A stretch of DNA of 64,000 nt from Actinomadura physcomitrii (GCF_008923205.2 NZ_WBMS02000006.1:164813-228812), one strand, 5' to 3'; shown: positions 50,480 to 60,392, counted from the stretch's first letter. Program-made: numbers and translations. The notes: generated from the sequence alone by a model not told the origin.

Positions 50480-52533
50480 GCGACCGGCTGGAGAGCCGCG
50501 AGAAGGTCACCGGGGCGGCCCGCTACGCCTACGAGCACCCGCTGGAGAACCCGGCCTACGCCGCGGCCGTGCAGTCGACCGTCGCCAAGGGCGAGATCTT
50601 GGAGGTGCACGCGGACGCCGCGCTCCGGATTCCGGGCGTGCTGACCGTCCTGTCCTGCGAGAACGCGCCGCACCTGCACGAGGTGGCGAACGGGGAGCTG
50701 GCGGTGTTCCAGTCCCGGACGGTCGCCTACCGGGGCCAGTTCGTCGCCGCCGTCATCGCCGAGACGCTCGACATCGCGCGGGAGGCGGCGCGGCACGTCC
50801 GCGTCGACTACGTCTCCGAACCGTTCGACGTGCTGCTCAGCGCGGACGACCCGCGCCTCTACAAGCCCGACAAGGTGAACCCGGCGTTCCCCGCCGACAC
50901 CGAGCAGGGCGACCCGGAAGGGGCGTTCGCCGGCTCGGCCGTCCGTGTGGACGCGACGTACACGACCCCGGCCGAGCACAACAACCCGATGGAGCCGCAC
51001 ACGACCGCGGCCCAGTGGAACGACGACGGCACCCTCACGCTCTACGACTCCACCCAGGGCGCCTCGCTGGTACAGGACACGATCGCCCAGGTGTTCGGCC
51101 TCGACCGGACGCACGTGCGCGTCATCGCCCGGCACGTCGGCGGCGGGTTCGGGTCCAAGGGCACACCGCGCCCCAACGTCGTGCTCGCGGCGATGGCGGC
51201 GGGCGCGGTGGGCCGTCCGGTGAAGTTCGCGGTGCCGCGCCAGCAGATGTTCGCCACCACCGGCTACCGGACGCCGACGATCCAGCGGTTCCGGCTCGGC
51301 GCCGACGCCGACGGCACGCTGAACTCGATCATCCACGAGGTGTTCGAGCAGTCCTCCACCGTCACCGAGTTCGCCGAGCAGACCGCCACCCCCACCCGCG
51401 TGATGTACCGGGCGGGGAACCGCCGCACCGCGCACCGGCTCGTCCGCCTCGACGTCCCGACGCCGTCGTGGATGCGGGCGCCCGGCGAGACGCCCGGCAT
51501 GTTCGCGCAGGAGTCGGCGATGGACGAGCTGGCCGTCGCCGCCGGCGTCGACCCGGTCGAGCTGCGGATCCGCAACGACACCGACCGGGAGCCGGACAGC
51601 GGGCTGCCGTTCAGCTCCCGCAACCTCGTCGCGTGCCTGCGCGAGGGCGCCGACCGGTTCGGCTGGGAGCACCGCGACCCGGCGCCCGGCGTCCGCCGCG
51701 AGGGCCGCAAGCTCGTCGGGACGGGCGTCGCCGCGTCCACCTACCCGGCCTACCTGCGGCCGAACAAGGCGACGGCGCGCGCCGAGGAGGACGGGACGTT
51801 CACCGTCCGGATCGCCGCCGCCGACATCGGCACCGGCGCCCGCACCGCCCTCACGCTGATCGCCGCCGAGGCGCTCAAGGCCGACGCGGACCGGGTGACG
51901 GTCGAGATCGGCGACAGCGCGCTGCCGCAGGCGAGCGTCGCGGGCGGGTCCGCCGGCACCGCGAGCTGGGGCACCGCCGTCGTCCGCGCCTGCGAGTCGC
52001 TGCTCGGCAAGATGAACGGGTCGGTGCCGCCCGGCGGGCTGGAGGCGTCCGCCGACACCGCCGAGGAGATCCGGGCGCGCGACGCCTACGCCCGGCACGC
52101 GTTCGGCGCGCAGTTCTGCGAGGTCGAGGTGGACGCCGACACCGGCGAGGTCCGGGTCCGCCGGATGCTCGGCGTCTTCGCCGCCGGCCGGATCATCAAC
52201 GCCAAGACCGCGCGGTCGCAGTTCATCGGCGGCATGACGATGGGGATCGGCATGGCGCTGATGGAGGAGAGCGCCATGGACCCGGAGTTCGGCGACTACG
52301 TCAACCGCGACCTCGCCCAGTACCACGTCCCGGCCTGCGCGGACGTCCGCGACATCGACGCGGCGTGGGTGGAGGAGTCCGACCCGCACCTGAACCCGAT
52401 GGGCGCCAAGGGCATCGGCGAGATCGGCATCGTCGGCGCCGCCGCGGCCGTCGCGAACGCCGTGCACCACGCGACCGGCGTCCGCGTCCGCGACCTGCCG
52501 ATCACCCCGGCCCGGCTGCTCCCGCTGCTCTGA
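50476..52533 (+). CDS. Molybdenum hydroxylase, molybdopterin subunit (YagR/PaoC-like)
   Basis: A 685-residue catalytic subunit. HVGGGFGSKGTPRPNVVLAAMAA and the catalytic glutamate region GAKGIGEIGIVGAAAAVANAVHHATG are intact, along with HNNPMEPHTTAAQW. Members oxidise aldehydes or aromatic heterocycles; the E. coli homologue detoxifies aromatic aldehydes. No molybdopterin-cytosine transferase or chaperone (MocA, XdhC) is adjacent, so maturation factors must come from elsewhere. The order 2Fe-2S, FAD, Mo is standard. Confidence 0.93.
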   Translation: MSDRLESREKVTGAARYAYEHPLENPAYAAAVQSTVAKGEILEVHADAALRIPGVLTVLSCENAPHLHEVANGELAVFQSRTVAYRGQFVAAVIAETLDIAREAARHVRVDYVSEPFDVLLSADDPRLYKPDKVNPAFPADTEQGDPEGAFAGSAVRVDATYTTPAEHNNPMEPHTTAAQWNDDGTLTLYDSTQGASLVQDTIAQVFGLDRTHVRVIARHVGGGFGSKGTPRPNVVLAAMAAGAVGRPVKFAVPRQQMFATTGYRTPTIQRFRLGADADGTLNSIIHEVFEQSSTVTEFAEQTATPTRVMYRAGNRRTAHRLVRLDVPTPSWMRAPGETPGMFAQESAMDELAVAAGVDPVELRIRNDTDREPDSGLPFSSRNLVACLREGADRFGWEHRDPAPGVRREGRKLVGTGVAASTYPAYLRPNKATARAEEDGTFTVRIAAADIGTGARTALTLIAAEALKADADRVTVEIGDSALPQASVAGGSAGTASWGTAVVRACESLLGKMNGSVPPGGLEASADTAEEIRARDAYARHAFGAQFCEVEVDADTGEVRVRRMLGVFAAGRIINAKTARSQFIGGMTMGIGMALMEESAMDPEFGDYVNRDLAQYHVPACADVRDIDAAWVEESDPHLNPMGAKGIGEIGIVGAAAAVANAVHHATGVRVRDLPITPARLLPLL

Positions 52534-52563
52534 CCGGTGCCGCGGCCCTCGGGGAGGTGCTGA

Positions 52564-52583
52564 CTGGTTGAAAAGTTCACCAG
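52564..52583. promoter_or_regulatory. Inverted repeat upstream of lactate permease
   Basis: CTGGT at 52564-52568 and ACCAG at 52579-52583, separated by 10 bases, lie 30 bases before a TTGACG hexamer (52613-52618) that may be a -35 box. FadR/LldR-type regulators of lactate genes bind TGGT-n-ACCA palindromes, usually with a shorter spacer, so this is a tentative operator. Confidence 0.3.
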
Positions 52584-52657
52584 CAATGTGAGGCGGGACA
52601 CATGACGGGGTATTGACGGTCCGAATCGGGGGCCGCTCCTAACCGCGAGGTGATCCC

Positions 52658-54304
52658 GTGTACCGACAGGTCCTCGATCCCGTCGCCGACTCGCTCGGCT
52701 GGAGTTCGCTCGTCGCCGCGCTGCCGCTGGCGGTGCTGTTCGTCCTGCTCGGCGCGCTGCGCATGCGCGCCTGGCTGGCCTCGCTGATCGCGCTGGCGGT
52801 CTCGCTGGCCATCGCGATCTGGACGTACGGGATGCCGGCCGACCAGGCGTTCCTGGCGGGCACCGAAGGCGCCGCGTTCGGCTTCTTCCCGATCCTGTGG
52901 ATCGTCATCAACGCCCTCTGGGTCTACAACATCACCGTCGCGACCGGCCACTTCGACGTGCTGCGCCGGACGTTCGCGCAGGTCAGCGACGATCAGCGGC
53001 TGCAGGCGATCCTCATCGCGTTCTCCTTCGGGGCGCTGCTGGAAGCGCTTGCCGGGTTCGGCACCCCGGTCGCGGTCACCTCCGTCATGCTGATCGCGCT
53101 CGGCTTCCAGCCGCTGAAGGCCGCCGTCCTCGCCCTCACCGCCAACACCGCGCCGGTCGCGTTCGGCGCGATGGCCACGCCGATCCTCACCCTCGGCAAG
53201 GTCACCGGCGAGTCCAGCGACACGCTCGGCGCCATGGTCGGCCGGCAGACCCCGATCCTCGCCGTGTTCGTGCCGCTGATCCTGGTGCTGATCCTCGACG
53301 GCCGCCGCGGCGTCCGCGAGACATGGCCGACCGCGCTGTTCTGCGGCGCCGCGTTCGGCGCCGCGCAGTACGTCACCGCCAACTTCATCTCGGTGCCGCT
53401 CGCCGACGTCGTCGCGTCGCTGGTGTCGGCCGCCGCGGTCGTCCTGGTCGTCCGGCTCCGCCGCCCGCACGCCCCGGCCCGCCCGGTGATCGCCGGCGGC
53501 GCCGCCGACGAGCCGACCCCCGAGTTCGCCGCCCGCGCCGGGCGCGCCGAGGCGCCCGCCGACTCGCGGGCCGACGTCGTCCGCGCCTACGCCCCCTACG
53601 CGATCATCATCGCGGTGTTCGTCGTCTGCCAGATCGACCAGGTCAAGGACTGGCTCAACGGCGCGACGCAGACGGTCGGCTGGCCAGGCCTGCACATCAC
53701 GGCCGCGTCCGGCAAGCCGTCGACGCTGCCGACCTTCACCTTCAACTACTTCACCACGCCCGGCACCCAGATGCTGGTCGCGGGCCTCCTCACCATGATC
53801 GCGCTGCGCGTCGGCGCGGGCCGGGCCCTGCGCGCCTACGGCACCACGCTCGTCCAGCTCCGCTGGGCGATCCTCACCGTGATGGCCGTGCTCGCGCTCG
53901 CGTTCGTGATGAACGCCTCCGGGCAGACCGTCACGCTCGGCACCTGGATGGCGGGCGCCGGCGGCGCCTTCGCCGTGCTGTCCCCGGTCCTCGGCTGGCT
54001 CGGCACCGCCGTGACCGGCTCGGACACCTCGTCGAACTCCCTGTTCGGCGCCCTGCAGATCACCGCCGCGAACAAGGCCGACCTGTCGCCCGTGCTGATG
54101 GCCGCCACCAACAGCTCCGGCGGCGTCCTCGGCAAGATGGTGTCCCCGCAGAACCTCGCGATCGCCGCGGCCGCCGTCGGCCTGGACGGCCGCGAGGGCG
54201 ACATCTTCCGCCGCGTCGTCCTGTGGAGCCTGCTGTTCCTGGCCGGCATGTGCGTGCTGTCGGGGCTGCAGTCCACCGGCGTGCTGTCGTGGATGGTGCC
54301 GTGA
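52658..54304 (+). CDS. lldP: L-lactate permease (LctP family)
   Basis: A 548-residue membrane protein with about 13 helices. Family features are clear: FGALLEALAGFGTPVAVTSVMLIALGF, LTANTAPVAFGAMATPILTLGKVTG, LGWLGTAVTGSDTSSNSLFGALQITAA and SSGGVLGKMVSPQNLAIAAAAVGL. It imports lactate or glycolate with protons. GTG 52658 follows GAGGTGA. No lactate dehydrogenase gene is adjacent. It is convergent with the DUF2630 gene, 5 bases apart. Confidence 0.92.
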   Translation: MYRQVLDPVADSLGWSSLVAALPLAVLFVLLGALRMRAWLASLIALAVSLAIAIWTYGMPADQAFLAGTEGAAFGFFPILWIVINALWVYNITVATGHFDVLRRTFAQVSDDQRLQAILIAFSFGALLEALAGFGTPVAVTSVMLIALGFQPLKAAVLALTANTAPVAFGAMATPILTLGKVTGESSDTLGAMVGRQTPILAVFVPLILVLILDGRRGVRETWPTALFCGAAFGAAQYVTANFISVPLADVVASLVSAAAVVLVVRLRRPHAPARPVIAGGAADEPTPEFAARAGRAEAPADSRADVVRAYAPYAIIIAVFVVCQIDQVKDWLNGATQTVGWPGLHITAASGKPSTLPTFTFNYFTTPGTQMLVAGLLTMIALRVGAGRALRAYGTTLVQLRWAILTVMAVLALAFVMNASGQTVTLGTWMAGAGGAFAVLSPVLGWLGTAVTGSDTSSNSLFGALQITAANKADLSPVLMAATNSSGGVLGKMVSPQNLAIAAAAVGLDGREGDIFRRVVLWSLLFLAGMCVLSGLQSTGVLSWMVP

Positions 54305-54309
54305 CGGCC

Positions 54310-54555
54310 CTACTGGCGGTAGCCCTCGACCTCGCTCGCCGGACGCACGTGCGCCTCCTCGGGGTTCTGCCCCGCGTCGATCCTGGCGCGCCGCTGGCGC
54401 AGCAGGTCCCAGCACTGGTCGAGGGCCACCTCCAGCTCCCGCAACCGCCGTCTCGCGTCCTCACCGGTGGTCTCGGAGCGTTCATGCGCCTGCCGGAGCG
54501 CGTGCTCCTCGTCGATGAACTCGTTGATCCGCTCCAGGATCGCCTTCTCGTCCAT
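54310..54555 (-). CDS. DUF2630 family protein
   Basis: An 81-residue, highly charged, mostly helical protein. MDEKAILERINEFIDEEHALR and LRELEVALDQCWDLLRQRRARIDAGQNPEEAHVRP match the actinobacterial DUF2630 family, whose function is unknown. ATG 54555 follows GGGAGGC. Longer frames through the STAS gene on the other strand are shadows. Confidence 0.9.
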   Translation of the reverse strand: MDEKAILERINEFIDEEHALRQAHERSETTGEDARRRLRELEVALDQCWDLLRQRRARIDAGQNPEEAHVRPASEVEGYRQ

Positions 54556-54678
54556 GAAAAGCCTCCCGATGGCGGTTTTCCCGCGTGGTGGGGTCCAGAA
54601 GGTGTCAACAGGTGAGATCGTGGCATATACGGGCGTCCCCACGGTAGGCGGCGCCCCGGTCCGAAGGGCGAGGAGCGG

Positions 54679-55098
54679 ATGACGGTCTGGCGGATCACCG
54701 GCGGCGAGGGCGGCCCCGGCGGGGCGCGCCCGGAGCGCACCGCTCCCCGCTACGACGTCGTCGAACTCGACACCCCGCTGCTGCGCATCGAGGGCGCCGC
54801 GGACACCCCCTGGCTGCGCATGTCCGGCGAGGTGGACGTGTCCAACGCGAACGACCTGAAACGCGCCCTGCGGTCCGCCCGCGCCCGGGTCGACGGCGAC
54901 CTGCACATCGACCTCGTCGGCGTCGACTTCATCGACGTCGCGGGCCTGCGCACGCTCACCGTCGCGGCCCGCGACCTCGCCGGGCGCGACGGCCTGCTCG
55001 TCCTGCACTCGGTCACCGCGCACATCGACAAGCTCGTCCGGCTGATCGGCTGGGACGCCGTACCCGGCCTCGAACTGCACTGCCGCCTGCGCCCCTGA
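54679..55098 (+). CDS. STAS-domain protein (anti-sigma factor antagonist-like)
   Basis: A 139-residue protein with a 30-residue unstructured start and a STAS domain: WLRMSGEVDVSNANDLKRAL, GDLHIDLVGVDFIDVAGLRTLTVAARDL, GLLVLHSVTAHIDKLVRLIG. In phosphorylated antagonists the motif is DSSG; here it reads DVAG, so the serine that anti-sigma kinases modify is absent. It may bind its partner constitutively. It has no kinase next to it. Two SpoIIE-type phosphatases are encoded in this window (1589 and 58834) but are unlikely to act on a protein without the serine. Confidence 0.85.
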   Translation: MTVWRITGGEGGPGGARPERTAPRYDVVELDTPLLRIEGAADTPWLRMSGEVDVSNANDLKRALRSARARVDGDLHIDLVGVDFIDVAGLRTLTVAARDLAGRDGLLVLHSVTAHIDKLVRLIGWDAVPGLELHCRLRP

Positions 55099-55179
55099 CC
55101 CTCGCGCGGCGCTCCGCCGGCACGGCTCAACGAGCATGCAGGCTGGGGCCGGCGTGATCGGCATGCGCCGACAGCAAGG

Positions 55180-55209
55180 CGGCCCCGCCCGGGAATCCGG
55201 GCGGGGCCG
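55180..55209 (-). terminator. Terminator of the sdhCAB operon
   Basis: A perfect 13-base stem (55180-55192 with 55197-55209) with a GAAT loop starts 16 bases past the sdhB stop. Confidence 0.8.
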
Positions 55210-55224
55210 TGGCCTGAGGGCGGG

Positions 55225-55977
55225 TCAGCGCTTCTTGCCGCCGGCGGTCGCCTTCAGGTAGTCGCGGTTCAGGTTCCCGATCACGTCGAGCGGGATGCCC
55301 TTCGGGCACGCGACCGTGCACTCGCCGGTGTTCGTGCAGCCGCCGAAGCCCTCCTCGTCGTGGGTGTCCAGCATCGACACGACGCGGTCCCAGCGCTCCG
55401 GCTGGCCCTGCGGCATCAGGCCGAGGTGGGTGACCTTCGCGCCGAGGAACAGCGACGCCGAGCCGTTGGGGCAGGCCGCGACGCACGCGCCGCAGCCGAT
55501 GCACTCGGCCGCCTCGAACGCGCGGTCCGCGTCCGGCTTCGGGACGGGCGTGGAGTGCGCCTCCGGGGCGGTGCCGGTCGGCGCGGTGATGTAGCCGCCC
55601 GCCTGGATGATCCGGTCGAACGCGGACCGGTCCACCACGAGGTCCTTGACGACCGGGAACGCCCTGGCGCGCCACGGCTCGACGTCGATGACCTCGCCGT
55701 CCTTGAACTTGCGCATGTGCAGCTGGCAGGTGGTGGTGCGCTCCTCGGGGCCGTGCGGGGTCCCGTTGATGACCAGCGAGCACATGCCGCAGATGCCCTC
55801 GCGGCAGTCGTGGTCGAACGCCACCGGCTCCTCGCCGCCCGCGATGAGCTTCTCGTTGAGGACGTCCAGCATCTCCAGGAACGAGGCGTCGGGGGAGATG
55901 TCGTCGAGCTTGTACTCGACCATCCTCCCCTTGTCCTGGGGGCCGCTCTGGCGCCAGACGCGCAGTGTGAGCTTCAT
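55225..55977 (-). CDS. sdhB: Succinate dehydrogenase iron-sulfur subunit
   Basis: A 250-residue subunit carrying three clusters: 2Fe-2S in [19 protein letters not shown] and the C in TTTCQLHM, then ferredoxin-like [16 protein letters not shown] and [15 protein letters not shown]. It passes electrons from FAD to the quinone site. ATG 55977 is 2 bases after the sdhA stop. Three-gene order C-A-B without sdhD fits the type-B enzymes of actinobacteria and Bacillus. Confidence 0.95.
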   Translation of the reverse strand: MKLTLRVWRQSGPQDKGRMVEYKLDDISPDASFLEMLDVLNEKLIAGGEEPVAFDHDCREGICGMCSLVINGTPHGPEERTTTCQLHMRKFKDGEVIDVEPWRARAFPVVKDLVVDRSAFDRIIQAGGYITAPTGTAPEAHSTPVPKPDADRAFEAAECIGCGACVAACPNGSASLFLGAKVTHLGLMPQGQPERWDRVVSMLDTHDEEGFGGCTNTGECTVACPKGIPLDVIGNLNRDYLKATAGGKKR

Positions 55978-55979
55978 GA

Positions 55980-57917
55980 TTACTTGTACGACCTCTGCGT
56001 CGGGTGGACGTATTCGAAGTTCAGTTCCTCCTTGTGGAGGACGGGCTGCTCGCCCTCGCCGGCCCATTCCCAGGCGGCGACGTAGCCGAAGTTGTCGTCG
56101 TCGCGCTTGGCCTCGCCGTCCTCGTCCTGGCTCTCGGCGCGGAAGTGGCCGCCGCAGGACTCGGTGCGGTGCAGGGCGTCGATCACCATCAGCTCGGCGA
56201 GCTCGAAGAAGTCGGCGACCCGGCCGGCCTTCTCCAGCTGCTGGTTGAGCTCCTCGCCGGTGCCGGTGACCTTGACGCGCGTCCAGAACTCCTCCCGCAG
56301 CGCCGGGATGAGCTCGAGGGCCTTGCGCAGGCCCTCCTCGGTGCGCTCCATGCCGCAGTACTCCCACATGATGTGGCCGAGCTCGCGGTGGAAGGAGTCG
56401 ACGGAGCGGTCCCCGTCGATCGACAGGAGCCGGTCGATGCGCGACGTCACCCGCTCCTCGGCCGCGGCGATGTTCTGCTCGTCGACGGGCGGGAGCGCGT
56501 TGCGGGCGATGTAGTCGTTGATGGTGTTCGGCAGCACGAAGTACCCGTCGGCGAGGCCCTGCATCAGCGCGGACGCGCCGAGCCGGTTCGCGCCGTGGTC
56601 GGAGAAGTTCGCCTCGCCGATCACGAACAGGCCGGGGATCGTCGACTCCAGGTCGTAGTCGACCCACAGGCCGCCCATCGTGTAGTGGACGGCGGGGTAG
56701 ATGCGCATCGGCGTGTCGTAGGGGTTCTCGCCGGTGATGCGCTCGTACATCTCGAAGAGGTTGCCGTACTTGGCCTCGACCTTGTCGCGGCCGAGCCGCT
56801 CGATCGCGTCGGCGAAGTCGAGGTAGACGCCGAGGCCGCCGGGGCCGACGCCGCGCCCCTCGTCGCAGACGTTCTTGGCGGCGCGGGAGGCGATGTCGCG
56901 CGGGACCAGGTTGCCGAAGGACGGGTAGATGCGCTCGAGGTAGTAGTCGCGCTCGTCCTCGGGGATGTCGTAGGGCTTGCGGGTGTCGCCGGCCTTCTTC
57001 GGCACCCAGACGCGGCCGTCGTTGCGCAGCGACTCCGACATCAGCGTCAGCTTGGACTGGTGGTCGCCGCTGACCGGGATGCAGGTCGGGTGGATCTGGG
57101 TGTAGCACGGGTTGGCGAACAGCGCGCCGTGCCGGTGGGCGCGCCACGACGCGGTGACGTTCGAGCCCATCGCGTTGGTGGACAGGAAGTACACGTTCCC
57201 GTAGCCGCCGGACGCCAGCACGACCGCGTCGGCGGTGTAGTGCTTGATCTCGCCGTTGATCAGGTTGCGGACGACGACGCCGCGCGCCCGCCCGTCCTCC
57301 ATGATCAGGTCGAGCATCTCGTGCCGCGGGTACAGCTCCACGTTCCCGGCGTCGACCTGCCGCATCAGCGCCTGGTAGGCGCCGAGCAGCAGCTGCTGGC
57401 CCGTCTGGCCGCGGGCGTAGAACGTGCGGGACACCTGCGTGCCGCCGAACGAGCGGTTGTCGAGCAGGCCGCCGTACTCGCGGGCGAACGGCACCCCCTG
57501 CGCGACGCACTGGTCGATGATCTGCCGGGAGATGTCGGCGAGCCGGTACACGTTCGACTCGCGGGACCGGAAGTCGCCGCCCTTCACCGTCTCGTAGAAC
57601 AGCCGGTAGACGCTGTCGCCGTCGTTGCGGTAGTTCTTCGCGGCGTTGATGCCGCCCTGAGCGGCGATCGAGTGGGCGCGGCGCGGGCTGTCCTGGAAGC
57701 AGAACTGCTGGACGTGGTAGCCGGCCTCGCCGAGGGTGGCGCCGGCCGAGCCGCCCGCCAGGCCCGTGCCGATGATGATGATCTTCTTCTTGCGCTTGTT
57801 GGCCGGGTTGACCTGCTTGGCCTCGAACTTGCGGGTCGTCCAGCGGTCCTCGATCGGGCCCTTGGGCGCCTTGGCGTCGGCGATCGGCTCGCCGGACTTG
57901 TAGAAGCTGTCGCTCAT
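55980..57917 (-). CDS. sdhA: Succinate dehydrogenase flavoprotein subunit
   Basis: A 645-residue catalytic subunit. [24 protein letters not shown] binds [13 protein letters not shown] contains the histidine that links FAD covalently, and [45 protein letters not shown] and [27 protein letters not shown] form the active site. It oxidises succinate to fumarate in the TCA cycle at the inner face of the membrane. ATG 57917 (MSDSFYK) is preferred; an ATG five codons earlier lies inside sdhC's stop region. Confidence 0.95.
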   Translation of the reverse strand: MSDSFYKSGEPIADAKAPKGPIEDRWTTRKFEAKQVNPANKRKKKIIIIGTGLAGGSAGATLGEAGYHVQQFCFQDSPRRAHSIAAQGGINAAKNYRNDGDSVYRLFYETVKGGDFRSRESNVYRLADISRQIIDQCVAQGVPFAREYGGLLDNRSFGGTQVSRTFYARGQTGQQLLLGAYQALMRQVDAGNVELYPRHEMLDLIMEDGRARGVVVRNLINGEIKHYTADAVVLASGGYGNVYFLSTNAMGSNVTASWRAHRHGALFANPCYTQIHPTCIPVSGDHQSKLTLMSESLRNDGRVWVPKKAGDTRKPYDIPEDERDYYLERIYPSFGNLVPRDIASRAAKNVCDEGRGVGPGGLGVYLDFADAIERLGRDKVEAKYGNLFEMYERITGENPYDTPMRIYPAVHYTMGGLWVDYDLESTIPGLFVIGEANFSDHGANRLGASALMQGLADGYFVLPNTINDYIARNALPPVDEQNIAAAEERVTSRIDRLLSIDGDRSVDSFHRELGHIMWEYCGMERTEEGLRKALELIPALREEFWTRVKVTGTGEELNQQLEKAGRVADFFELAELMVIDALHRTESCGGHFRAESQDEDGEAKRDDDNFGYVAAWEWAGEGEQPVLHKEELNFEYVHPTQRSYK

Positions 57918-57919
57918 GT

Positions 57920-58609
57920 TCAGCCCACCCATCCGAAGGTGACGGAGATCGGGACGGCGATGAAGCCGAGGGTCACCACGGCGGCGACGGTCCCCGCGAG
58001 GGCGCGCAGCGCGCCGTTGCTGCGGGGGCTGCGCAGGCCGAGGGTCTGGAACGCGCTCCAGATGCCGTGGTTGAGGTGCAGGCCGACCAGCAGGACCGCG
58101 AGGACGTACCAGATGGTGATGTACCAGCGGGAGCCGTCGAAGTCGGCGATGACCCGGTCGTAGGGGGTGGCGTCGGATCCCAGCGGGTTGACCGCGAAGA
58201 AGGTGAGGTCAAGCAGGTGCCAGATGATGAAGACCGCGACGACGATGCCGCCGTAGCGCATCGTGTAGGTGGCGTAGCCCTGCGCGTGCGACTTCTTCTT
58301 CGACTGGTACTTCACCGGGCGGGCGGACGCGGCGCGCTTGGCGAGCGAGATGGCCGACCACATGTGCAGCACGACCGACACGACGAGCACGATCTCCAGG
58401 ATCGTCAGCAGCGTCCGGTGCGGAACGGCGGGCTCGCCCATCGTGCGCAGCCAGTGCGCGTAGTGGTCGAAGTCCCCCGCGCCGAGGAAGATCTTCAAGT
58501 TCCCGATCATGTGCGCGATCAGGAACAGCACCAGGATTGCGCCGGTCACGGCCATGACGGCCTTCTTGCCGACGGTCGATCGGTAGATCGCAGGTATCGC
58601 TATAGCCAC
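57920..58609 (-). CDS. sdhC: Succinate dehydrogenase cytochrome b subunit
   Basis: A 229-residue membrane subunit with five helices ([101 protein letters not shown]). Histidines in [17 protein letters not shown] and HLNHG fit the two hemes of type-B enzymes. It starts at GTG 58609; the palindrome at 58623 lies 14 bases upstream. Confidence 0.92.
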   Translation of the reverse strand: MAIAIPAIYRSTVGKKAVMAVTGAILVLFLIAHMIGNLKIFLGAGDFDHYAHWLRTMGEPAVPHRTLLTILEIVLVVSVVLHMWSAISLAKRAASARPVKYQSKKKSHAQGYATYTMRYGGIVVAVFIIWHLLDLTFFAVNPLGSDATPYDRVIADFDGSRWYITIWYVLAVLLVGLHLNHGIWSAFQTLGLRSPRSNGALRALAGTVAAVVTLGFIAVPISVTFGWVG

Positions 58610-58622
58610 GTCGCGAACGGTA

Positions 58623-58637
58623 TGTCCAATTTGGACA
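58623..58637. promoter_or_regulatory. Perfect palindrome at the sdh promoter
   Basis: TGTCCAA and TTGGACA flank a single T, 14-28 bases upstream of the sdhC start. A protein bound here would sit on the transcription or translation start. I cannot match it to a known regulator; it is not a Rex site. Confidence 0.55.
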
Positions 58638-58668
58638 AGAGCGCCAAGTCATCAGCGCACTCAATCCG

Positions 58669-58683
58669 ATAGCCACAGGCTAT
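58669..58683. promoter_or_regulatory. Second short inverted repeat upstream of sdhC
   Basis: ATAGCC at 58669-58674 and GGCTAT at 58678-58683 with a 3-base spacer, 60-74 bases upstream of sdhC. It may be another binding site or part of the promoter. Nothing else is seen between it and the phosphatase gene at 58834. Confidence 0.25.
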
Positions 58684-58833
58684 GCATCGAGCCGGGGCGG
58701 GCCTCCCCGGCCCCTCCGCCGTCCATGATCGTGAGTGACTTCACAGCGGGTCCGGGAACCCGCCCGGACGGTGACGCAGCCGACATTGACCCGGCGCCGC
58801 CGGTGTGCGGTCAGGACGCGGCCGTGACGCGGA

Positions 58834-60054
58834 TCACGACGCCGTGGCCTGCCGCGACAGCAGCAGCACCGCCAGGTCGTCGGTCAGGGCGCCCCCGTTG
58901 AGGTTCTCCACCTCGGTCACCAGCTCGTCGATCAGCGACCGCCCGGTGACGCCCTTGGCGCGCGCCCCGCGGGCCAGTTCGACGAGCCCGTCGGTGCCGA
59001 GCCGGGCCGAGCCCGCGCCGACCCGTCCCTCGATCAGCCCGTCGGTGTAGAGCATCAGCCCCCACGACTCGCCGAGGTCGATCTCCGTCGTCGGCCACTC
59101 CGCGCCCGGCACCAGGCCGAGCGCCGGCCCGTGCGCGTACTCCGGCAGCGCCGCGACCTCGAAGCCGCCGCCGGGCACGTCGCGGAACAGCAGCGGCGCC
59201 GGATGCCCGGCCAGGTGCATCCGCGCGGTCCGCCGCGACGGCGCGATCGTGACCATGCACAGCGTGGTGAAGATCTCCTCGCTGCGCCGCTCGTGCCCGA
59301 GCACGGTGTCCAGGGTGCCGAGCAGCTGCTCGCCGGTGTGCCCGGCCAGCACCAGCGTCCGCCACGCCATCCGCAGCTGGACGCCGAGCGCCGCCTCGTC
59401 CGGGCCGTGCCCGCACACGTCGCCGATCATCAGGTGGACGGCGCCGCCCTCGGTCTGCACCGTGTCGTAGAAGTCGCCGCCCAGCAGCGCCCGGCGCCGT
59501 CCGGGCCGGTAGCGGGTGTGGTGCCGCAGCGACGGGTCGTCGATCAGCGGGACGGGCAGCAGCCCGCGCTCCAGCCGCGCGTTCTCGCGGCCGAGGATGC
59601 GCGCCTCCACCAGCCGGCGCTCGGTCTCCTCCGACCGCTTGCGCTCGATGGCGTAGCGCACCGCGCGGGCCAGCAGCGGGCCGTCGACCTCCTGCTTGAC
59701 CAGGTAGTCCTCGGCGCCGGCGGCGACCGCGCGGACGCCGAGGCCCGCGTCGTCCAGCCCGGTCAGCACCACCACCGCGGCCGTCCCGGACATGTCCAGC
59801 ACCTGGCGCAGCCCGTCCAGCCGGTCGATCCCCGGCGCGGACAGGTCCACGATGATGCACTGCGTGCGGCGGGTCAGCCGGCGCCGCGCGGTCGGCAGGT
59901 CCGCCGCGACGGTGATCAGGGCGTCCAGGCCGCTATCGGCGAGCATCTTCTCGACCATCTGCACGTCCGAGGGGTCGTCGTCGATGAGGAGCAGGTCGAC
60001 CCTGTCCTCGGCCCCTGGCGTGAAGGGATGCATCTGGTGACTGATAGTGCTCAC
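58834..60054 (-). CDS. Response regulator with SpoIIE (PP2C) phosphatase output domain
   Basis: A 406-residue protein: receiver domain (about 15-135) with acid pocket LLIDDDPSD, phospho-acceptor aspartate in CIIVDLSAPG, the threonine in VVLTGLDD and the lysine in DYLVKQE, a coiled linker (IERKRSEETERRLVEARILGRENARLERGLLP), then a phosphatase (about 180-406) with LGGDFYDTV, LMIGDVCGHGPDEA, YTDGLIEGR and LTDDLAVLLL. It resembles RssB/RsbU-type regulators in which phosphorylation switches on dephosphorylation of a STAS protein. The partner kinase is not adjacent. GTG 60054 follows GGAAGCTTA; ATG 60033 is the alternative. Confidence 0.88.
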   Translation of the reverse strand: MSTISHQMHPFTPGAEDRVDLLLIDDDPSDVQMVEKMLADSGLDALITVAADLPTARRRLTRRTQCIIVDLSAPGIDRLDGLRQVLDMSGTAAVVVLTGLDDAGLGVRAVAAGAEDYLVKQEVDGPLLARAVRYAIERKRSEETERRLVEARILGRENARLERGLLPVPLIDDPSLRHHTRYRPGRRRALLGGDFYDTVQTEGGAVHLMIGDVCGHGPDEAALGVQLRMAWRTLVLAGHTGEQLLGTLDTVLGHERRSEEIFTTLCMVTIAPSRRTARMHLAGHPAPLLFRDVPGGGFEVAALPEYAHGPALGLVPGAEWPTTEIDLGESWGLMLYTDGLIEGRVGAGSARLGTDGLVELARGARAKGVTGRSLIDELVTEVENLNGGALTDDLAVLLLSRQATAS

Positions 60055-60392
60055 TAAGCTTCCGGAAAAGTCGGGGCTGGCGACGGCACTGGCAACGGCC
60101 GGACCGTTCCGGTTATTCCTGCGGTGAGCAGGACGCAAAGGCCGGGCCGCACCGGGGGAGCGGCTTCTGCTCAGCCGCCGGAGTCCCGGCTCGAGGAGCG
60201 GTGGAAGCTCGCTCCGTGCCTTCCGACCTTAGCGTGTCCCCGGCGCCCCGTGCATCCACGTGATCGTCCGCGAGGCGGGTCACGGACGGTCCGGAAACCC
60301 CTTCGGAGTGCCGGTCAGGCGGCTTCCGGGCGCCCGGCGGCCACCGGAAAAATCGTTCGATCGCGGCGGGCCCCGCCGCATATCTTCGTCCG
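60055..60392. other. 338-base intergenic region
   Basis: It separates the phosphatase gene and the divergent ABC exporter. I see no convincing gene. It should carry the promoters of both, and the only specific signal seen is a -10 like box at 60381 in front of the exporter. Confidence 0.5.
60381..60386 (+). promoter_or_regulatory. -10 box of a leaderless promoter for the ABC exporter
   Basis: TATCTT ends 6 bases before the GTG at 60393, with no ribosome-binding site between. Confidence 0.4.

Noticed and set aside
53041..53053. GGAAGCGCTTGCC inside lldP, resembling the LacI operator
   Set aside because: Two mismatches from the perfect palindrome, no partner site at 13 bp and inside a conserved coding motif (EALAGFGTP).
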